Source of the DNA: Streptomyces sp. Edi4
Lineage (GTDB): Bacteria; Actinomycetota; Actinomycetes; Streptomycetales; Streptomycetaceae
Reading direction: 5' to 3'
Assembly (NCBI RefSeq): GCF_040253615.1
Contig: NZ_JBEJGY010000004.1
Span: 1,054,001-1,118,000, forward strand
Length of the DNA stretch: 64,000 bases
Under the pieces are notes generated by a model, which saw nothing but the letters and a program-made list of their open reading frames with translations, did no database searches and was not told the DNA's origin. Positions 1 through 8,446 of this stretch are shown piece after piece. The first letter of the stretch is position 1. Each line of letters starts with the position of its first letter. Position numbers and translations under genes: made by a program.

Positions 1-2385
1 CTTCGTCTCGCCGGTGTCCGGGTCGACGGCGACCTTGAACCACTGGGCGTTGAAGGCGACCGAGCGCGGACTGCCGCCCCAGTGCCCCTGCGCCGACACC
101 TCACCGAGCCCGCCCCCGCGCAGCGCCGCCTCGTGGAGCTCCTTCAGGGTGAGCGTCCGCCCGGCGCAGTCGACCGCGTCGGCGCCGAGCACGCACAGGT
201 GGCGAGGCACGTCGGTGTACCGGGCCGCGAAGGTCGTCAGGCGTCTGGCGAGCGCCTGCGCCGCGAGCAGGACCGCCTTGCCCGCCACGACCGTGCCCGT
301 CGAGCCGAAGGCGCCCGTGTCGTGGCGCACGACGTCGGTGTCGGACTGGCGGACGGTGACGCGGTCCAGGGTCGTGGCCAGGGCGCCGGCGGTGATCTGC
401 TGGTGGACGGTGGTGGTGCCGTTGCCGAACTCGGCCGTGCCGACCGCGACGTCGTACGTGCCGTCCGCCAGCAGGGTGACGGCGGCGTCCGCGTAATGGC
501 CGCCGGTCGGGCCGGTGGCGGTCATCGCCACGGCCGCGCCCTGGCCGGCCAGCCATCCCGGTGGCACGCCGTCGTCGGGGCGCTCCCGCGCGATGGCGCG
601 CCGGACGGTGGCGAGGCACTGGGCGAGTCCGTAGGAGGCGATGTGCAGGTCCTCCTCCTCCCCGACCGGGCCGGTCAGGTGATCGCCGGGGCCGATGATG
701 TTCTTCTCACGGAAGTCGAGCGGGTCCATGCCGAGCCGCCGGGCCAGCTCGTCCATGGCGGATTCGAGGGCGAAGGTCACCTGCCCCAGGCCATAGCCGC
801 GGAAGGCGCCGGCCGGGACGACGTTGGTGTAGACGGAGAAGGCGTCGACCTTCTTGTGCGGGGCGCGGTAGACGGAGAAGGACTCGCCGACGCTGTGGAA
901 CATGACGGCGGGGCCGTGGTTGCCATAGGCGCCGGTGTTGGCGACCACCCGCATCTGAATCGCCGTCAGCGTGCCGTCGGCGCGGGCGCCGGCCTTGATG
1001 GTGACGGTGAACGGGTGGCGGGTGGTGGCGCCGTGGAACTGCTCGGCGCGGGTGTATTCGAGCTTGACCGGGCGGCGCAGGCGCAGCGCGGCCAGGACGA
1101 CGATGTCCTCGGTGAGCATCTCCTGTTTGCCGCCGAAGCCGCCGCCGACCCGGCCCGCGACGACCCGCACCTCGTCCTCGGGCAGGCCGTAGAGCGCGCA
1201 CAGCGCGCGGCGGGTCAGGAACGGGGTCTGGGTGCTGGAGCGTACGGTCAGACGTTCCCCGGTGCCGCCCTCCTTGGGCTCGAAGTAGGCGACGCAGCCG
1301 TGGGTCTCCAGGCTGGCGTGCTGGACGCGCTGGGTGCGGTAGGTCGCCTCGTGGACGACCGCCGCCTCGGCGAACCCCTCCCGTACGCAGCCGGTCTCGC
1401 CGTGCGCCTCGCCGGCCACGTTGTTCTCGACGCGGGCGATCCGCTCCGCCGCTCCCTTGCCGGCGTGGATGACCGGCGCCCCGGGCCGCATGGCCTCCTC
1501 GGGGTCGGTGACGTGATCGAGCAATTCGTACGTCACCTCGATCCTGCGACAGCCCTCCTCGGCGGCCCGCTCGCTGTCGGCGACGACGGCAGCCACGCGC
1601 TGACCGACGTGGCGGACGGTGTCGTCGAGGACGCGGGTGTCGTCGGGGTCCTGGGCGGGGTGTTCGTGGCGGGCGCTGGAGTACAGCGTGCCGGGGGCGT
1701 CCTCGTGGGTGAGGACGGCGTGGACACCCGGTACCCGCTGGGCGGCGGAGGTGTCGATGGCGAGGATGCGGGCGTGCGGGTGCGGGGAGCGCAGCAGCTT
1801 CATGTGCAGCAGGCCTGGGATCTCCACGTCGAAGGTGTACCAGGCGGTGCCGGTGACGATCCGGGAGCCGGCCGGGGCGCCGGGGCTCTTGCCCACCGCT
1901 TCTCCGGCGCGGGGGCGTTCGGTGTGTGTGACGCCGCGTACGGCGTCCTCGATGGCGCGGTATCCGGTGCAGCGGCAGAGGTTGCCCTTGAAGGCGCGCG
2001 GCAGATCCTCCACCTTGCCGTCGTCGCGTGCGGTGCCCTTCTCCTGTTCGAGGGCGACGGTGGTCATCAGGAATCCGGCGGTGCAGAACCCGCACTGGAA
2101 GCCCTGCGCGTCGAGGAACTTGCGCTGCACGGGGTGGAGTTCACCGTCCGGTCCTGCCAGTCCCTCCACCGTGGTGACCGACCTGCCCTCGGCCCGGAAG
2201 GCCGGATACAGACAGCTGTGCACCGCCTCCCCGTCCACGTGCACCGTGCAGGCGCCGCAGTCCCCGGCGTCGCAGCCCTTCTTCACCCCGAACCAGCCGC
2301 GTTCGCGCAGATAGGTGCGCAGGCACTGGCCGGCGCGCGGCTCGATGTCGCAGGGCCGGCCGTTGATCCGCAGGTGAAAGCTCAT
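1..2385 (-). CDS. Xanthine dehydrogenase-family protein, 2Fe-2S domain fused to molybdopterin subunit (3' end outside window)
   Basis: Catalytic subunit of a molybdenum hydroxylase of the xanthine dehydrogenase/aldehyde oxidase family, probably for purine oxidation. Residues 1-160 form a two-cluster 2Fe-2S module: C38, C43, C46 and C58 give the plant-ferredoxin cluster, and C98, C101, C137 and C139 the second (CGFC...CRC). From about residue 175 the protein continues as the Mo-cofactor-binding domain (GGGFGGKQ, GAFRGYG). The reading frame is open to the window edge, 795 residues visible; perhaps 150 more are expected. The ATG overlaps the stop of the upstream FAD-subunit gene (ATGA at 2382-2385), so translation is probably coupled. 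The Fe-S/Mo fusion with a separate FAD subunit is recognisable; the exact substrate cannot be read from sequence. Confidence 0.9.
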   Translation of the reverse strand, partial: MSFHLRINGRPCDIEPRAGQCLRTYLRERGWFGVKKGCDAGDCGACTVHVDGEAVHSCLYPAFRAEGRSVTTVEGLAGPDGELHPVQRKFLDAQGFQCGFCTAGFLMTTVALEQEKGTARDDGKVEDLPRAFKGNLCRCTGYRAIEDAVRGVTHTERPRAGEAVGKSPGAPAGSRIVTGTAWYTFDVEIPGLLHMKLLRSPHPHARILAIDTSAAQRVPGVHAVLTHEDAPGTLYSSARHEHPAQDPDDTRVLDDTVRHVGQRVAAVVADSERAAEEGCRRIEVTYELLDHVTDPEEAMRPGAPVIHAGKGAAERIARVENNVAGEAHGETGCVREGFAEAAVVHEATYRTQRVQHASLETHGCVAYFEPKEGGTGERLTVRSSTQTPFLTRRALCALYGLPEDEVRVVAGRVGGGFGGKQEMLTEDIVVLAALRLRRPVKLEYTRAEQFHGATTRHPFTVTIKAGARADGTLTAIQMRVVANTGAYGNHGPAVMFHSVGESFSVYRAPHKKVDAFSVYTNVVPAGAFRGYGLGQVTFALESAMDELARRLGMDPLDFREKNIIGPGDHLTGPVGEEEDLHIASYGLAQCLATVRRAIARERPDDGVPPGWLAGQGAAVAMTATGPTGGHYADAAVTLLADGTYDVAVGTAEFGNGTTTVHQQITAGALATTLDRVTVRQSDTDVVRHDTGAFGSTGTVVAGKAVLLAAQALARRLTTFAARYTDVPRHLCVLGADAVDCAGRTLTLKELHEAALRGGGLGEVSAQGHWGGSPRSVAFNAQWFKVAVDPDTGETK

Positions 2386-3209
2386 CGTGCGCCGTCTCCT
2401 TCGGTGAGTTCCTGGCGGACCTGTTCGGCGAGGTGGAAGGCCATGTGCCGGCGCCACTGGGGCAGGCCGTGGATGTCGTCGTACCAGTCGCCGTCGGCGA
2501 TGGCCGACGCGATCGCCTCGCGCAGCCGCGCCGGGTCGGGCGGCAGGGCGAACCAGAGCCGGAACGGGCGCCGGGTCGCCGCAGTGATGGTCACCGTCAG
2601 CGAACCGTCCTGCGGGTCGAGTGCCCCGATGACCAGCGCGCCGGAGCGCCCGAGTCCGTACAGCGACGCCTGGCGAAAGGCGGTCCGGCACCGCAGCGAG
2701 CGGGCGGGCAGGGTCACCGAGCGCAGCAGTTCGCCCTCGGCGAGCACCTTGCGTCCCGCGCCGGTGACGAAGTCGGCGACCTGGACGAGCCGGGTCGAGC
2801 CGTCCCGGGCGCGGAGCATGCAGGTGCCGTCGAGGGCCGCCGTGAGGGAGATCATCGGGCCAGCCGGCAGGGCGTTGCAGAGGTTGCCGCCCACCGTCGC
2901 CATGTTCCAGATCTTGAACGACGCGAGGAAGGCGCGGCAGCACTGCTCCACGAGCGGGGCCGTCGGCGCCCTCAAGGTGCGGCCGAATCGCGACAGTTGG
3001 GCGATCGTGCAGGTGGCCGCGATCTCCAGCGCCCCGTCGGCCGCCGACCGGACCGGCTCCCAGCCCATCCGACTCAGATCCACCAGCCGGCGCAGTTGCG
3101 GCTGTGGCTCGGAGAACAGGTACGTACCGCCACCGAGCCAGGCGTCGCCCGGACGCCAGGGCTCTTGGGCGCGGGCGTCCCGCACGTCGAGAACCGTGTT
3201 CAGATCCAT
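2382..3209 (-). CDS. FAD-binding subunit of xanthine dehydrogenase-type molybdoenzyme
   Basis: A 275-residue flavoprotein subunit that passes electrons from the Fe-S clusters to NAD+ or another acceptor. It has the FAD-binding domain of molybdopterin dehydrogenases, with the hallmark ATVGGNLCNALPAGP around residues 100-115, followed by the CO-dehydrogenase flavoprotein C-terminal domain. The length fits the family (about 280-300). It is the first gene of a two-gene minus-strand operon and overlaps the fused Fe-S/Mo subunit by 4 bp. A PucR-type regulator remnant lies divergently upstream, supporting a role in purine catabolism, though XDH-like enzymes with other substrates share this architecture. 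Confidence 0.9.
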   Translation of the reverse strand: MDLNTVLDVRDARAQEPWRPGDAWLGGGTYLFSEPQPQLRRLVDLSRMGWEPVRSAADGALEIAATCTIAQLSRFGRTLRAPTAPLVEQCCRAFLASFKIWNMATVGGNLCNALPAGPMISLTAALDGTCMLRARDGSTRLVQVADFVTGAGRKVLAEGELLRSVTLPARSLRCRTAFRQASLYGLGRSGALVIGALDPQDGSLTVTITAATRRPFRLWFALPPDPARLREAIASAIADGDWYDDIHGLPQWRRHMAFHLAEQVRQELTEGDGAR

Positions 3210-3371
3210 GTCTCCACCGTCTTCGGCCTGTGCTCACTCCGCCAGTGAAGCGGTGCCGGGGGCCGGAAACGACTGGTGCGGGGCATAGAAATCCGCTCGC
3301 GTGGCCCGGCCGTCCTGGTGGAGCAACCAAGGGACATTCCGCCCCTCATGGCCTGCATCTACCATGGTAAA

Positions 3372-3398
3372 TCTCGTATCTGCCTCGCGGATGCGAGA
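3372..3398. promoter_or_regulatory. Imperfect palindrome between the XDH operon and the pucR remnant
   Basis: The arms TCTCGTAT and ATGCGAGA match at 7 of 8 positions around an 11-bp spacer. The site lies in the 230-bp divergent intergenic region, about 160 bp upstream of the FAD-subunit start. It is a candidate operator for the XDH operon or the adjacent PucR-type gene; the binding protein is inferred only from position. Confidence 0.35.
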
Positions 3399-3439
3399 AA
3401 TCAGGGCGTCGCTCCGGTGGCCGTACAAGGAGTCAGCGC

Positions 3440-3982
3440 ATGCGCGTGGGGGACCTTCTCCAGATGGAAGGGCTCGGTCTGAGCCTGGTCTGGGGTGGCG
3501 AGAATCTGCTCCGCCGGGAGATCGGCGGGGTGACCGCCACCGATCTGGAGGACCCCACCCGTTTTCTGCGGTCGGGCGAGATCGCGCTCAGCGGCCTGGT
3601 GTGGTGGAACGCGGCGGACGGGCCGGCCAGGACCCGGCGGTTCGTCTCCGCCCTCGCACGGTCCGGCGCCAATGCGCTGCTCGCCGGCGAGGAGAGCCAC
3701 GGCGCCGTTCCCGCCGACCTCGTCGACTCGCGCCGTGACCACGGCATAGCCCTCCTCGCCGTGTCCGGCATGGACGCCGGCCGGCTTCACCCGCGCGGTG
3801 ACGGTGACGCCGGCCTCGATGCCCCGTTCCTCCACCGGCTCCATGTGGCCAGCAGACGATGCGGTGCGGCCCCGATGGGCGGCGCCGCCGGGCCCCGGGG
3901 CACGCTGCACGCCGACCAGCACCGCACTCCAGCCGCCGCCCGGGCCGTCAAGCCCCCAGCGCCGCCACGACTTTCGCGGTGA
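3440..3982 (+). pseudogene. 3'-truncated PucR-family purine catabolism regulator
   Basis: The first ~107 residues (to about 3763) match the N-terminal PucR domain of purine-catabolism regulators, starting MRVGDLLQMEGLGLSL and continuing with TATDLEDPTRFLRSGEIALSGLVWW and ARSGANALLAGEES in successive stretches. Beyond GIALLAV the reading frame becomes basic, low-complexity sequence typical of a shadow frame, and there is no central domain or C-terminal HTH_30 domain. A normal PucR is about 500 residues, whereas this ORF ends after 180 and runs into the 3' end of the convergent TetR gene. The rest of the gene appears deleted. Its divergent placement next to the XDH genes suggests it was once their regulator. 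A short functional single-domain protein cannot be ruled out. Confidence 0.7.
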
Positions 3983-4559
3983 GCCGGTCCAAGTAGCCCT
4001 GGTCGACGGCGCCTTGGACGACGGCCATCCGCCAGTAGACCGGGCTCCCCAGGAAGTCCAGGTTCAGGTCGATGTCGCTGTCCCCGGGAAGTTCCCCGCG
4101 CTCGACCGCCCGACGCAGCAGACGCGCGGCCTGTTCGCGGCGCGGGTCGCGCACGGTCGAGCGCAGGGCGTCGCGCAGCTCGTCGTTGCGGGCGCTCTCG
4201 GCCATCAGGTCCAGGATGATCCGGATGGCCTGCGGATGGCCGAGCGCGATGATCCAGCCCTCCAGGAACTCCCGCACGTCGCCGCGCAGCGAGCCGGTGT
4301 CGGGCAGGTGTCCCTCCGTGGCCGCCTGCGACACCAGCGCGGCGGTCATGGCCTGCTTCGAGGCCCATCGGCGGTAGAGCGCCGCTTTTCCCGCGCCGGC
4401 CCGCCGCGCGACCGCCTCCATCGACAGCCTGCCGTATCCGGTCTCGGCAAGTTCCTCGAAGAAGGCGGTGGTCAGGGCATTGGTGACGGCGTCCTGCAAC
4501 ACGGGTCCGCCGGCGGCTCGCCGCTCGGGCGCGGACTTTGTTCCGGCCGATTCGCTCAT
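3948..4559 (-). CDS. TetR-family transcriptional regulator
   Basis: A 203-residue repressor-type protein. The N-terminal helix-turn-helix (about residues 20-65) contains the TetR pattern LSMEAVARRAGAGKAALYRRW; the C-terminal half is the ligand/dimerisation domain. I chose the ATG at 4559 (MSESAGT) over an upstream in-frame start because the longer version would run through the operator region. The gene is divergent from an alpha/beta hydrolase, and the 148-bp intergenic region holds two copies of a palindrome ideal for TetR dimers, so it very likely controls itself and the hydrolase. Its 3' end overlaps the tail of the PucR remnant. Confidence 0.9.
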   Translation of the reverse strand: MSESAGTKSAPERRAAGGPVLQDAVTNALTTAFFEELAETGYGRLSMEAVARRAGAGKAALYRRWASKQAMTAALVSQAATEGHLPDTGSLRGDVREFLEGWIIALGHPQAIRIILDLMAESARNDELRDALRSTVRDPRREQAARLLRRAVERGELPGDSDIDLNLDFLGSPVYWRMAVVQGAVDQGYLDRLTAKVVAALGA

Positions 4560-4571
4560 GGGCCCGAGCTT

Positions 4572-4600
4572 AACCGAGACGGAACGGTTGCGTCTCGTCT
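4572..4600. promoter_or_regulatory. TetR operator copy 1 (imperfect palindrome)
   Basis: The left arm AACCGAGACGGA is identical to that of the second site; after a 5-bp spacer the right arm TGCGTCTCGTCT matches at 9 of 12 positions. It lies just upstream of the TetR start and overlaps the proposed -35 of the hydrolase promoter. Confidence 0.7.
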
Positions 4601-4616
4601 CAGTCTTCCCTAGGCT
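4588..4616 (+). promoter_or_regulatory. Candidate sigma70-type promoter for the hydrolase gene
   Basis: TTGCGT (-35, 4588-4593) and TAGGCT (-10, 4611-4616) are separated by 17 bp. The element sits between and partly under the two palindromes, so a bound TetR would block it. Assignment is by pattern only. Confidence 0.45.
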
Positions 4617-4618
4617 CC

Positions 4619-4647
4619 AACCGAGACGGAACGGATCCGTCTCGGTT
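4619..4647. promoter_or_regulatory. TetR operator copy 2 (perfect palindrome)
   Basis: AACCGAGACGGA and its exact reverse complement TCCGTCTCGGTT flank a 5-bp spacer: a perfect 12-bp inverted repeat, with its start 47 bp from the start of copy 1. It lies just downstream of the hydrolase -10, where bound repressor would stop transcription. Confidence 0.8.
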
Positions 4648-4707
4648 AGCGGCTCCGGCCACCCGCGCTCACGCGCTTCCACGCCCCCACCGAATGGACG
4701 GCCCACC

Positions 4708-5913
4708 GTGAAGTTCCTCTTCGACGACGAGTCCTTCTCCTTCGAGACCCTGCGCGCCGCAGGTTTCACCGCCTACCAGGGCGCCGACCTCGGCGAGATC
4801 CTGGTCACCGCGCGCGACATCACCGACGGCGACGAGCCGAGCTGGCACCGCGCCTGGAAGGCGACGGCCGAGCGCGTCGCGGCCATCGGTGAAGGGGCAC
4901 TGGCCTCGGGACACCGGGTCAGCGCCCGTGAAGCGCTGCTGCGGGCGTCGAACTACTACCGCACCGCCGAGTTCTACCTGCGCGACGCTCCGGCCACCGA
5001 CCCGGAGGTGGCGCTCCTTTCACGCCGCTCCCGGGAGACATTCGTCAAGGCCGCCGCGCTCCTCGACACGCCTGTCGAGAGCGTCGCCATCCCCTACGAG
5101 GACACCACACTGCCGGGCTACCTCTTCCTCGTGGACGACAGCGGCGCCCCGCGCCCCACGGTCATCTACACCAACGGCTTCGACTCGACGGCGGAGGAGG
5201 CCTACTTCGTCATCGCGGCCGCCGCCCTGCGCCGCGGCTACAACGTGCTGGCCTTCGACGGACCGGGCCAGGGAGCCGTGCTGCGCGAGCAGCAGCTCAC
5301 CTTCCGGCCCGACTGGGAAGCGGTGACCACTCCGGTCGTCGACTACGCGCTGAGCAGGCCCGAGACCGACCCCGCGCGCGTCGCTCTGTTCGGCTACAGC
5401 CTGGGCGGCTGCCTCGTCGCCCGCGCCGCGGCGTATGAGCACCGGGTGGCCGCGCTGATCCTCGACGACGGCGTACTCGACTTCGGCGCCGCGTTCGAGC
5501 GCGGCATGCCGGCGGAGGTCATCACCTGGATCGCCGAGGGCCGCGACGCGCAGGCGAACGCGGCCCTGGCCGCCGCGGCCGCAGAGAACACCCAGGTGCG
5601 CTGGGCCCTGCGCAACGGCGTGTGGACGCTCGGCGCGCAGTCGTACGCGGATCTGGTCCGCCGGTCGCGCACCTACGCCCTCGAAGGCCACCTCGGCAAG
5701 ATCGTCGCGCCGGCCCTGGTCCTGGAGGCCGAGAACGACCAGTTCTTCGAGGGCCAGCCCCGCCGGGTCGCCGAGGGGCTGGTCAACGCCCCCGCCACGC
5801 TGGTCACGCTGAGCGAGGCCGAGGGCGCGGGCGAGCACTGCCACGTCGGCGCCTTCCACCGCGCGCACCAGGTCATGTTCGACTGGCTCGACACGACCCT
5901 CGCGGCTTCCTGA
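4708..5913 (+). CDS. Alpha/beta hydrolase, FrsA/2,6-dihydropseudooxynicotine-hydrolase-like
   Basis: A 401-residue cytosolic hydrolase. A helical N-terminal region (about 1-125) precedes the alpha/beta-hydrolase core, as in FrsA-like esterases and C-C bond hydrolases. The nucleophile elbow is GYSLGG; the acid is probably the Asp of ENDQFFEG and the base a His in GEHCHVGAFH near the C-terminus. The GTG at 4708 (MKFLFDDE) is preferred because longer in-frame starts run through the operators. It is divergent from the TetR gene and controlled by the palindromes between them, suggesting a substrate-induced detoxification or catabolic enzyme. The substrate is unknown. Confidence 0.85.
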   Translation: MKFLFDDESFSFETLRAAGFTAYQGADLGEILVTARDITDGDEPSWHRAWKATAERVAAIGEGALASGHRVSAREALLRASNYYRTAEFYLRDAPATDPEVALLSRRSRETFVKAAALLDTPVESVAIPYEDTTLPGYLFLVDDSGAPRPTVIYTNGFDSTAEEAYFVIAAAALRRGYNVLAFDGPGQGAVLREQQLTFRPDWEAVTTPVVDYALSRPETDPARVALFGYSLGGCLVARAAAYEHRVAALILDDGVLDFGAAFERGMPAEVITWIAEGRDAQANAALAAAAAENTQVRWALRNGVWTLGAQSYADLVRRSRTYALEGHLGKIVAPALVLEAENDQFFEGQPRRVAEGLVNAPATLVTLSEAEGAGEHCHVGAFHRAHQVMFDWLDTTLAAS

Positions 5914-5934
5914 CCCGGCGGACTTGACGCCCCG

Positions 5935-6444
5935 TCAGCGCCGCTTCAGCAGTCCCCGTACGTACGCGGCCTGCCCCGCGTGTTGCAGGTCGTCCGCGAT
6001 GACGCTGATCAGCCGGACGCCGAGGGTGACGTGCGGGGTCCAGCGCTCATCGACGACCCGGTCGAGTGCCGGGTCGTCAAGGCCCCGGACGAACGCCATG
6101 GTCTGCTCGTGGACGGCGTCGTAGTAGCCGCGCAGCTGCTCGGCCGACACGTCGCGGACGGCCGCCACCTGCTGGGAGGTGTGCCCGTAGCCGGTCTCCT
6201 CGTCGCCGAACGCGAGAGCGAACCGGCCGGCCCAGCCCTGGCCGGTCCACACCTGGTCGAGGCCGGCCGCGTCGGCGACGTGGTCGTCCTGAACCCGCGT
6301 CAGATGCCACACGAGCCAGGCGATCGAGTTCGCCTCGCCGTCCGGCCGGAACGCCAGTTCGTCGGCCGTAAGGCCCTCGACGGCGGCGTGCACTTCCTCC
6401 TGGACACGTCCGAACGCGTCCGCCACAACCTCTGATGTGTTCAT
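5935..6444 (-). CDS. DinB/DUF664-family protein
   Basis: A 169-residue four-helix-bundle protein of the DinB/DUF664 type, a superfamily that includes mycothiol-dependent enzymes. The three expected metal-binding histidines are visible: WLVWHLTR near residue 47, YDAVHEQT, and DDLQHAGQ near the C-terminus. The start is the ATG at 6444 (MNTSEVV); the longer open frame extends into the divergent AsnC gene. It converges with the hydrolase, 21 bp away. Members are often thiol-transfer or isomerase enzymes, but its reaction cannot be assigned. Confidence 0.85.
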   Translation of the reverse strand: MNTSEVVADAFGRVQEEVHAAVEGLTADELAFRPDGEANSIAWLVWHLTRVQDDHVADAAGLDQVWTGQGWAGRFALAFGDEETGYGHTSQQVAAVRDVSAEQLRGYYDAVHEQTMAFVRGLDDPALDRVVDERWTPHVTLGVRLISVIADDLQHAGQAAYVRGLLKRR

Positions 6445-6592
6445 CCGCCCATCCTCGCCCCATCGGTCCGCTCGCGGGCCCAAGCGCCCGCCCCACACCC
6501 CCCGCGTGCCCTGTTCGGCGCCATCCGCACGCCCTGGCGCCCCGGGTAAAGTCGCACCCTGCCACCAGGCCCGGAAGGACAAAGGACGCGAC

Positions 6593-7069
6593 GTGACCGT
6601 GGACATGCTGGACACCCGGATCCTGCGCCTGCTGATCGAGCAGCCGCGCACCAGCGTCCGCGAGTACGCCCGCATCCTGGGGGTGGCCCGGGGCACGCTC
6701 CAGGCCCGGCTCGACCGGATGGAGCGCGACGGCGTGATCACCGGCACCGGTCCGGTCCTCTCCCCCGCCGCGCTGGGCCATCCGGTGCTCGCCTTCGTGC
6801 ACATCGAAGTGACCCAGGGCCACCTCGACGAGGTCGGCGACGCCCTCGCGGCGGTGCCCGAGATCATCGAGGCGTTCTCGATCACGGGCGGCGGCGACCT
6901 GCTGACCCGGGTCGCCGCCCGCGACAACGCCCATCTCGAAGACGTCATCCAGCGGCTCATCCAGCTCCCGGGCGTCGTGCGCACCCGCACCGAGGTCGCC
7001 CTGCGCGAGCGGGTGCCCCACCGCCTGCTGCCACTGGTCGAGTCGGTGGGGCGCGCGGCGGCGAAGTGA
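6593..7069 (+). CDS. Lrp/AsnC-family transcriptional regulator
   Basis: A 158-residue feast/famine regulator. Residues 1-55 form the winged HTH (LDTRILRLLIEQPRTSVREY, then ARGTLQARLDRMERDG), and residues 65-150 the RAM/AsnC ligand-binding domain with GGGDLLTRVAARD. The GTG at 6593 follows a good AAAGGA site; an ATG at 6605 is also in frame. It is divergent from the DinB-like gene and upstream of an unrelated chitinase, so its targets are not evident. Confidence 0.9.
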   Translation: MTVDMLDTRILRLLIEQPRTSVREYARILGVARGTLQARLDRMERDGVITGTGPVLSPAALGHPVLAFVHIEVTQGHLDEVGDALAAVPEIIEAFSITGGGDLLTRVAARDNAHLEDVIQRLIQLPGVVRTRTEVALRERVPHRLLPLVESVGRAAAK

Positions 7070-7133
7070 GACGACGGGCGCGGAAGCGTACGGGTGCCTG
7101 GTAGCCCGTCAACTTCCCTGCCCGCGCGATGCG

Positions 7134-7162
7134 TTGACGGTAGGTCTGGACCAATCTACGGT
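7134..7162 (+). promoter_or_regulatory. Chitinase promoter with DasR-like (dre) site in the spacer
   Basis: TTGACG (7134-7139) and TACGGT (7157-7162) are 17 bp apart. Between them AGGTCTGGACCA (7142-7153) matches 10 of 12 bases of TGGTCTAGACCA, the core of the dre element bound by DasR, the GntR-type repressor of chitin and N-acetylglucosamine genes in Streptomyces. The position is well suited to repression by occlusion. Confidence 0.75.
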
Positions 7163-7260
7163 GTGGGGCGCCACCCCTCGCACCTCCTTGAGGTCCCCCC
7201 ACGGCCCGGGCCCCGCCGCGCCCCCGCACCTGCGGCGCTCCCGGAGGCAAGGAGCACAGC

Positions 7261-8313
7261 ATGATCGGTCGCACGTTACGTCTGCTGGGAGCCGGCCTCG
7301 TGCTGGCGCTCACCGCGCAGGCCCCGGTGGCCGCGGCGCCGGGCGCGCCGCGCACGGACACCTGCGCCACCAGCCCACGGCCTCCGGGCAAGGTGCTCCA
7401 GGGCTACTGGGAGAACTGGGACGGCGCATCCAACGGCGTCCACCCGCCACTCGGCTGGATCCCGCTCACCGATTCCCGCATCCGCGACCACGGATACAAC
7501 GTCATCAACGCCGCCTTCCCGGTGATCCGCTCCGACGGCACCGTCCTGTGGGAGGACGGCATGGACGCGACGGTGAAGGTGCCCACCCCGGCCGAGATGT
7601 GCCAGGCCAAGGCCTCGGGCCAGACGGTCCTCATGTCCATCGGCGGAGCCGCGGCCGGCATCGATCTCAGCTCCAGCGCCGTCGCCGACCGCTTCGTGGC
7701 CACGATCGTGCCGATATTGCAGCGGTACAACTTCGACGGCATCGACATCGACATCGAGACCGGCCTCGTGGGCAGCGGGAACATCAACACCCTCTCGCCC
7801 GCACAGGCCAACCTCATCCGGATCATCGACGGCGTCCTGGCGCGGATGCCGGCCGGCTTCGGCCTGACGATGGCGCCGGAGACCGCGTATGTCACCGGCG
7901 GCAGCGTGACGTACGGCTCGATCTGGGGCGCGTACCTGCCGATCGTGAAGAAGTACGCGGACAACGGCCGGCTGTGGTGGCTCAACATGCAGTACTACAA
8001 CGGCAGCATGTACGGCTGCTCCGGCGACTCCTACGAGGCCGGCACCGTCGCCGGGTTCACCGCGCAGACCACTTGCCTGAACAAGGGCCTGGTCATCCAG
8101 GGCACCACGGTCAAGGTGCCCTACGACCGACAGGTGCCCGGACTGCCCGCCCAGCCGGGCGCGGGCGGCGGGTACATGACGACCAGTCAGGTCGCCCAGG
8201 CGTGGAACACCTACGGCGGCGGACTCAAGGGCCTGATGACCTGGTCGCTCAACTGGGACGGTTCAAGGAGCTGGACGTTCGGCGACAACGTCAAGGCGCT
8301 CCAGGGGCGCTGA
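7261..8313 (+). CDS. Secreted GH18 chitinase
   Basis: A 350-residue endochitinase that hydrolyses chitin outside the cell. Residues 1-27 are a Sec-type signal peptide (MIGRTLRLLGAGLVL, then an Ala-rich region ending in AAA). The mature protein is a single GH18 barrel: SIGG strand motif, FDGIDIDIE with catalytic Glu near residue 166, and the substrate-floor motifs MQYYN and TWSLNWD. No separate chitin-binding or fibronectin domain is present. The ATG follows GGAGGCAAGGAG. The promoter carries a DasR-like site and the gene ends in a strong hairpin, so it is monocistronic. Confidence 0.95.
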   Translation: MIGRTLRLLGAGLVLALTAQAPVAAAPGAPRTDTCATSPRPPGKVLQGYWENWDGASNGVHPPLGWIPLTDSRIRDHGYNVINAAFPVIRSDGTVLWEDGMDATVKVPTPAEMCQAKASGQTVLMSIGGAAAGIDLSSSAVADRFVATIVPILQRYNFDGIDIDIETGLVGSGNINTLSPAQANLIRIIDGVLARMPAGFGLTMAPETAYVTGGSVTYGSIWGAYLPIVKKYADNGRLWWLNMQYYNGSMYGCSGDSYEAGTVAGFTAQTTCLNKGLVIQGTTVKVPYDRQVPGLPAQPGAGGGYMTTSQVAQAWNTYGGGLKGLMTWSLNWDGSRSWTFGDNVKALQGR

Positions 8314-8405
8314 GCCGCCTCGCGGTCCACTCCCCGAGGCGTGCCTCCCAGGCAAGCGGAAGGGCACCTTCCGAGAACCTGCACAGCGCGTGCGCAGTCC
8401 CGTCA

Positions 8406-8446
8406 CCCCGGCCCGCGCCCGGCTCCGATCCGGGCGCGGGCCGGGG
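8406..8446 (+). terminator. Strong hairpin terminator after the chitinase
   Basis: A perfect 17-bp inverted repeat (CCCCGGCCCGCGCCCGG and its complement) with a 7-nt loop, followed by GCTTT. Typical GC-rich Streptomyces terminator. Confidence 0.85.

Noticed and set aside
82..3288. Long plus-strand ORF of 1068 residues
   Set aside because: It is the antisense shadow of the XDH-type genes; composition is Gly/Asp/Val-rich with no domain, while the minus strand encodes clear 2Fe-2S, Mo-cofactor and FAD motifs.
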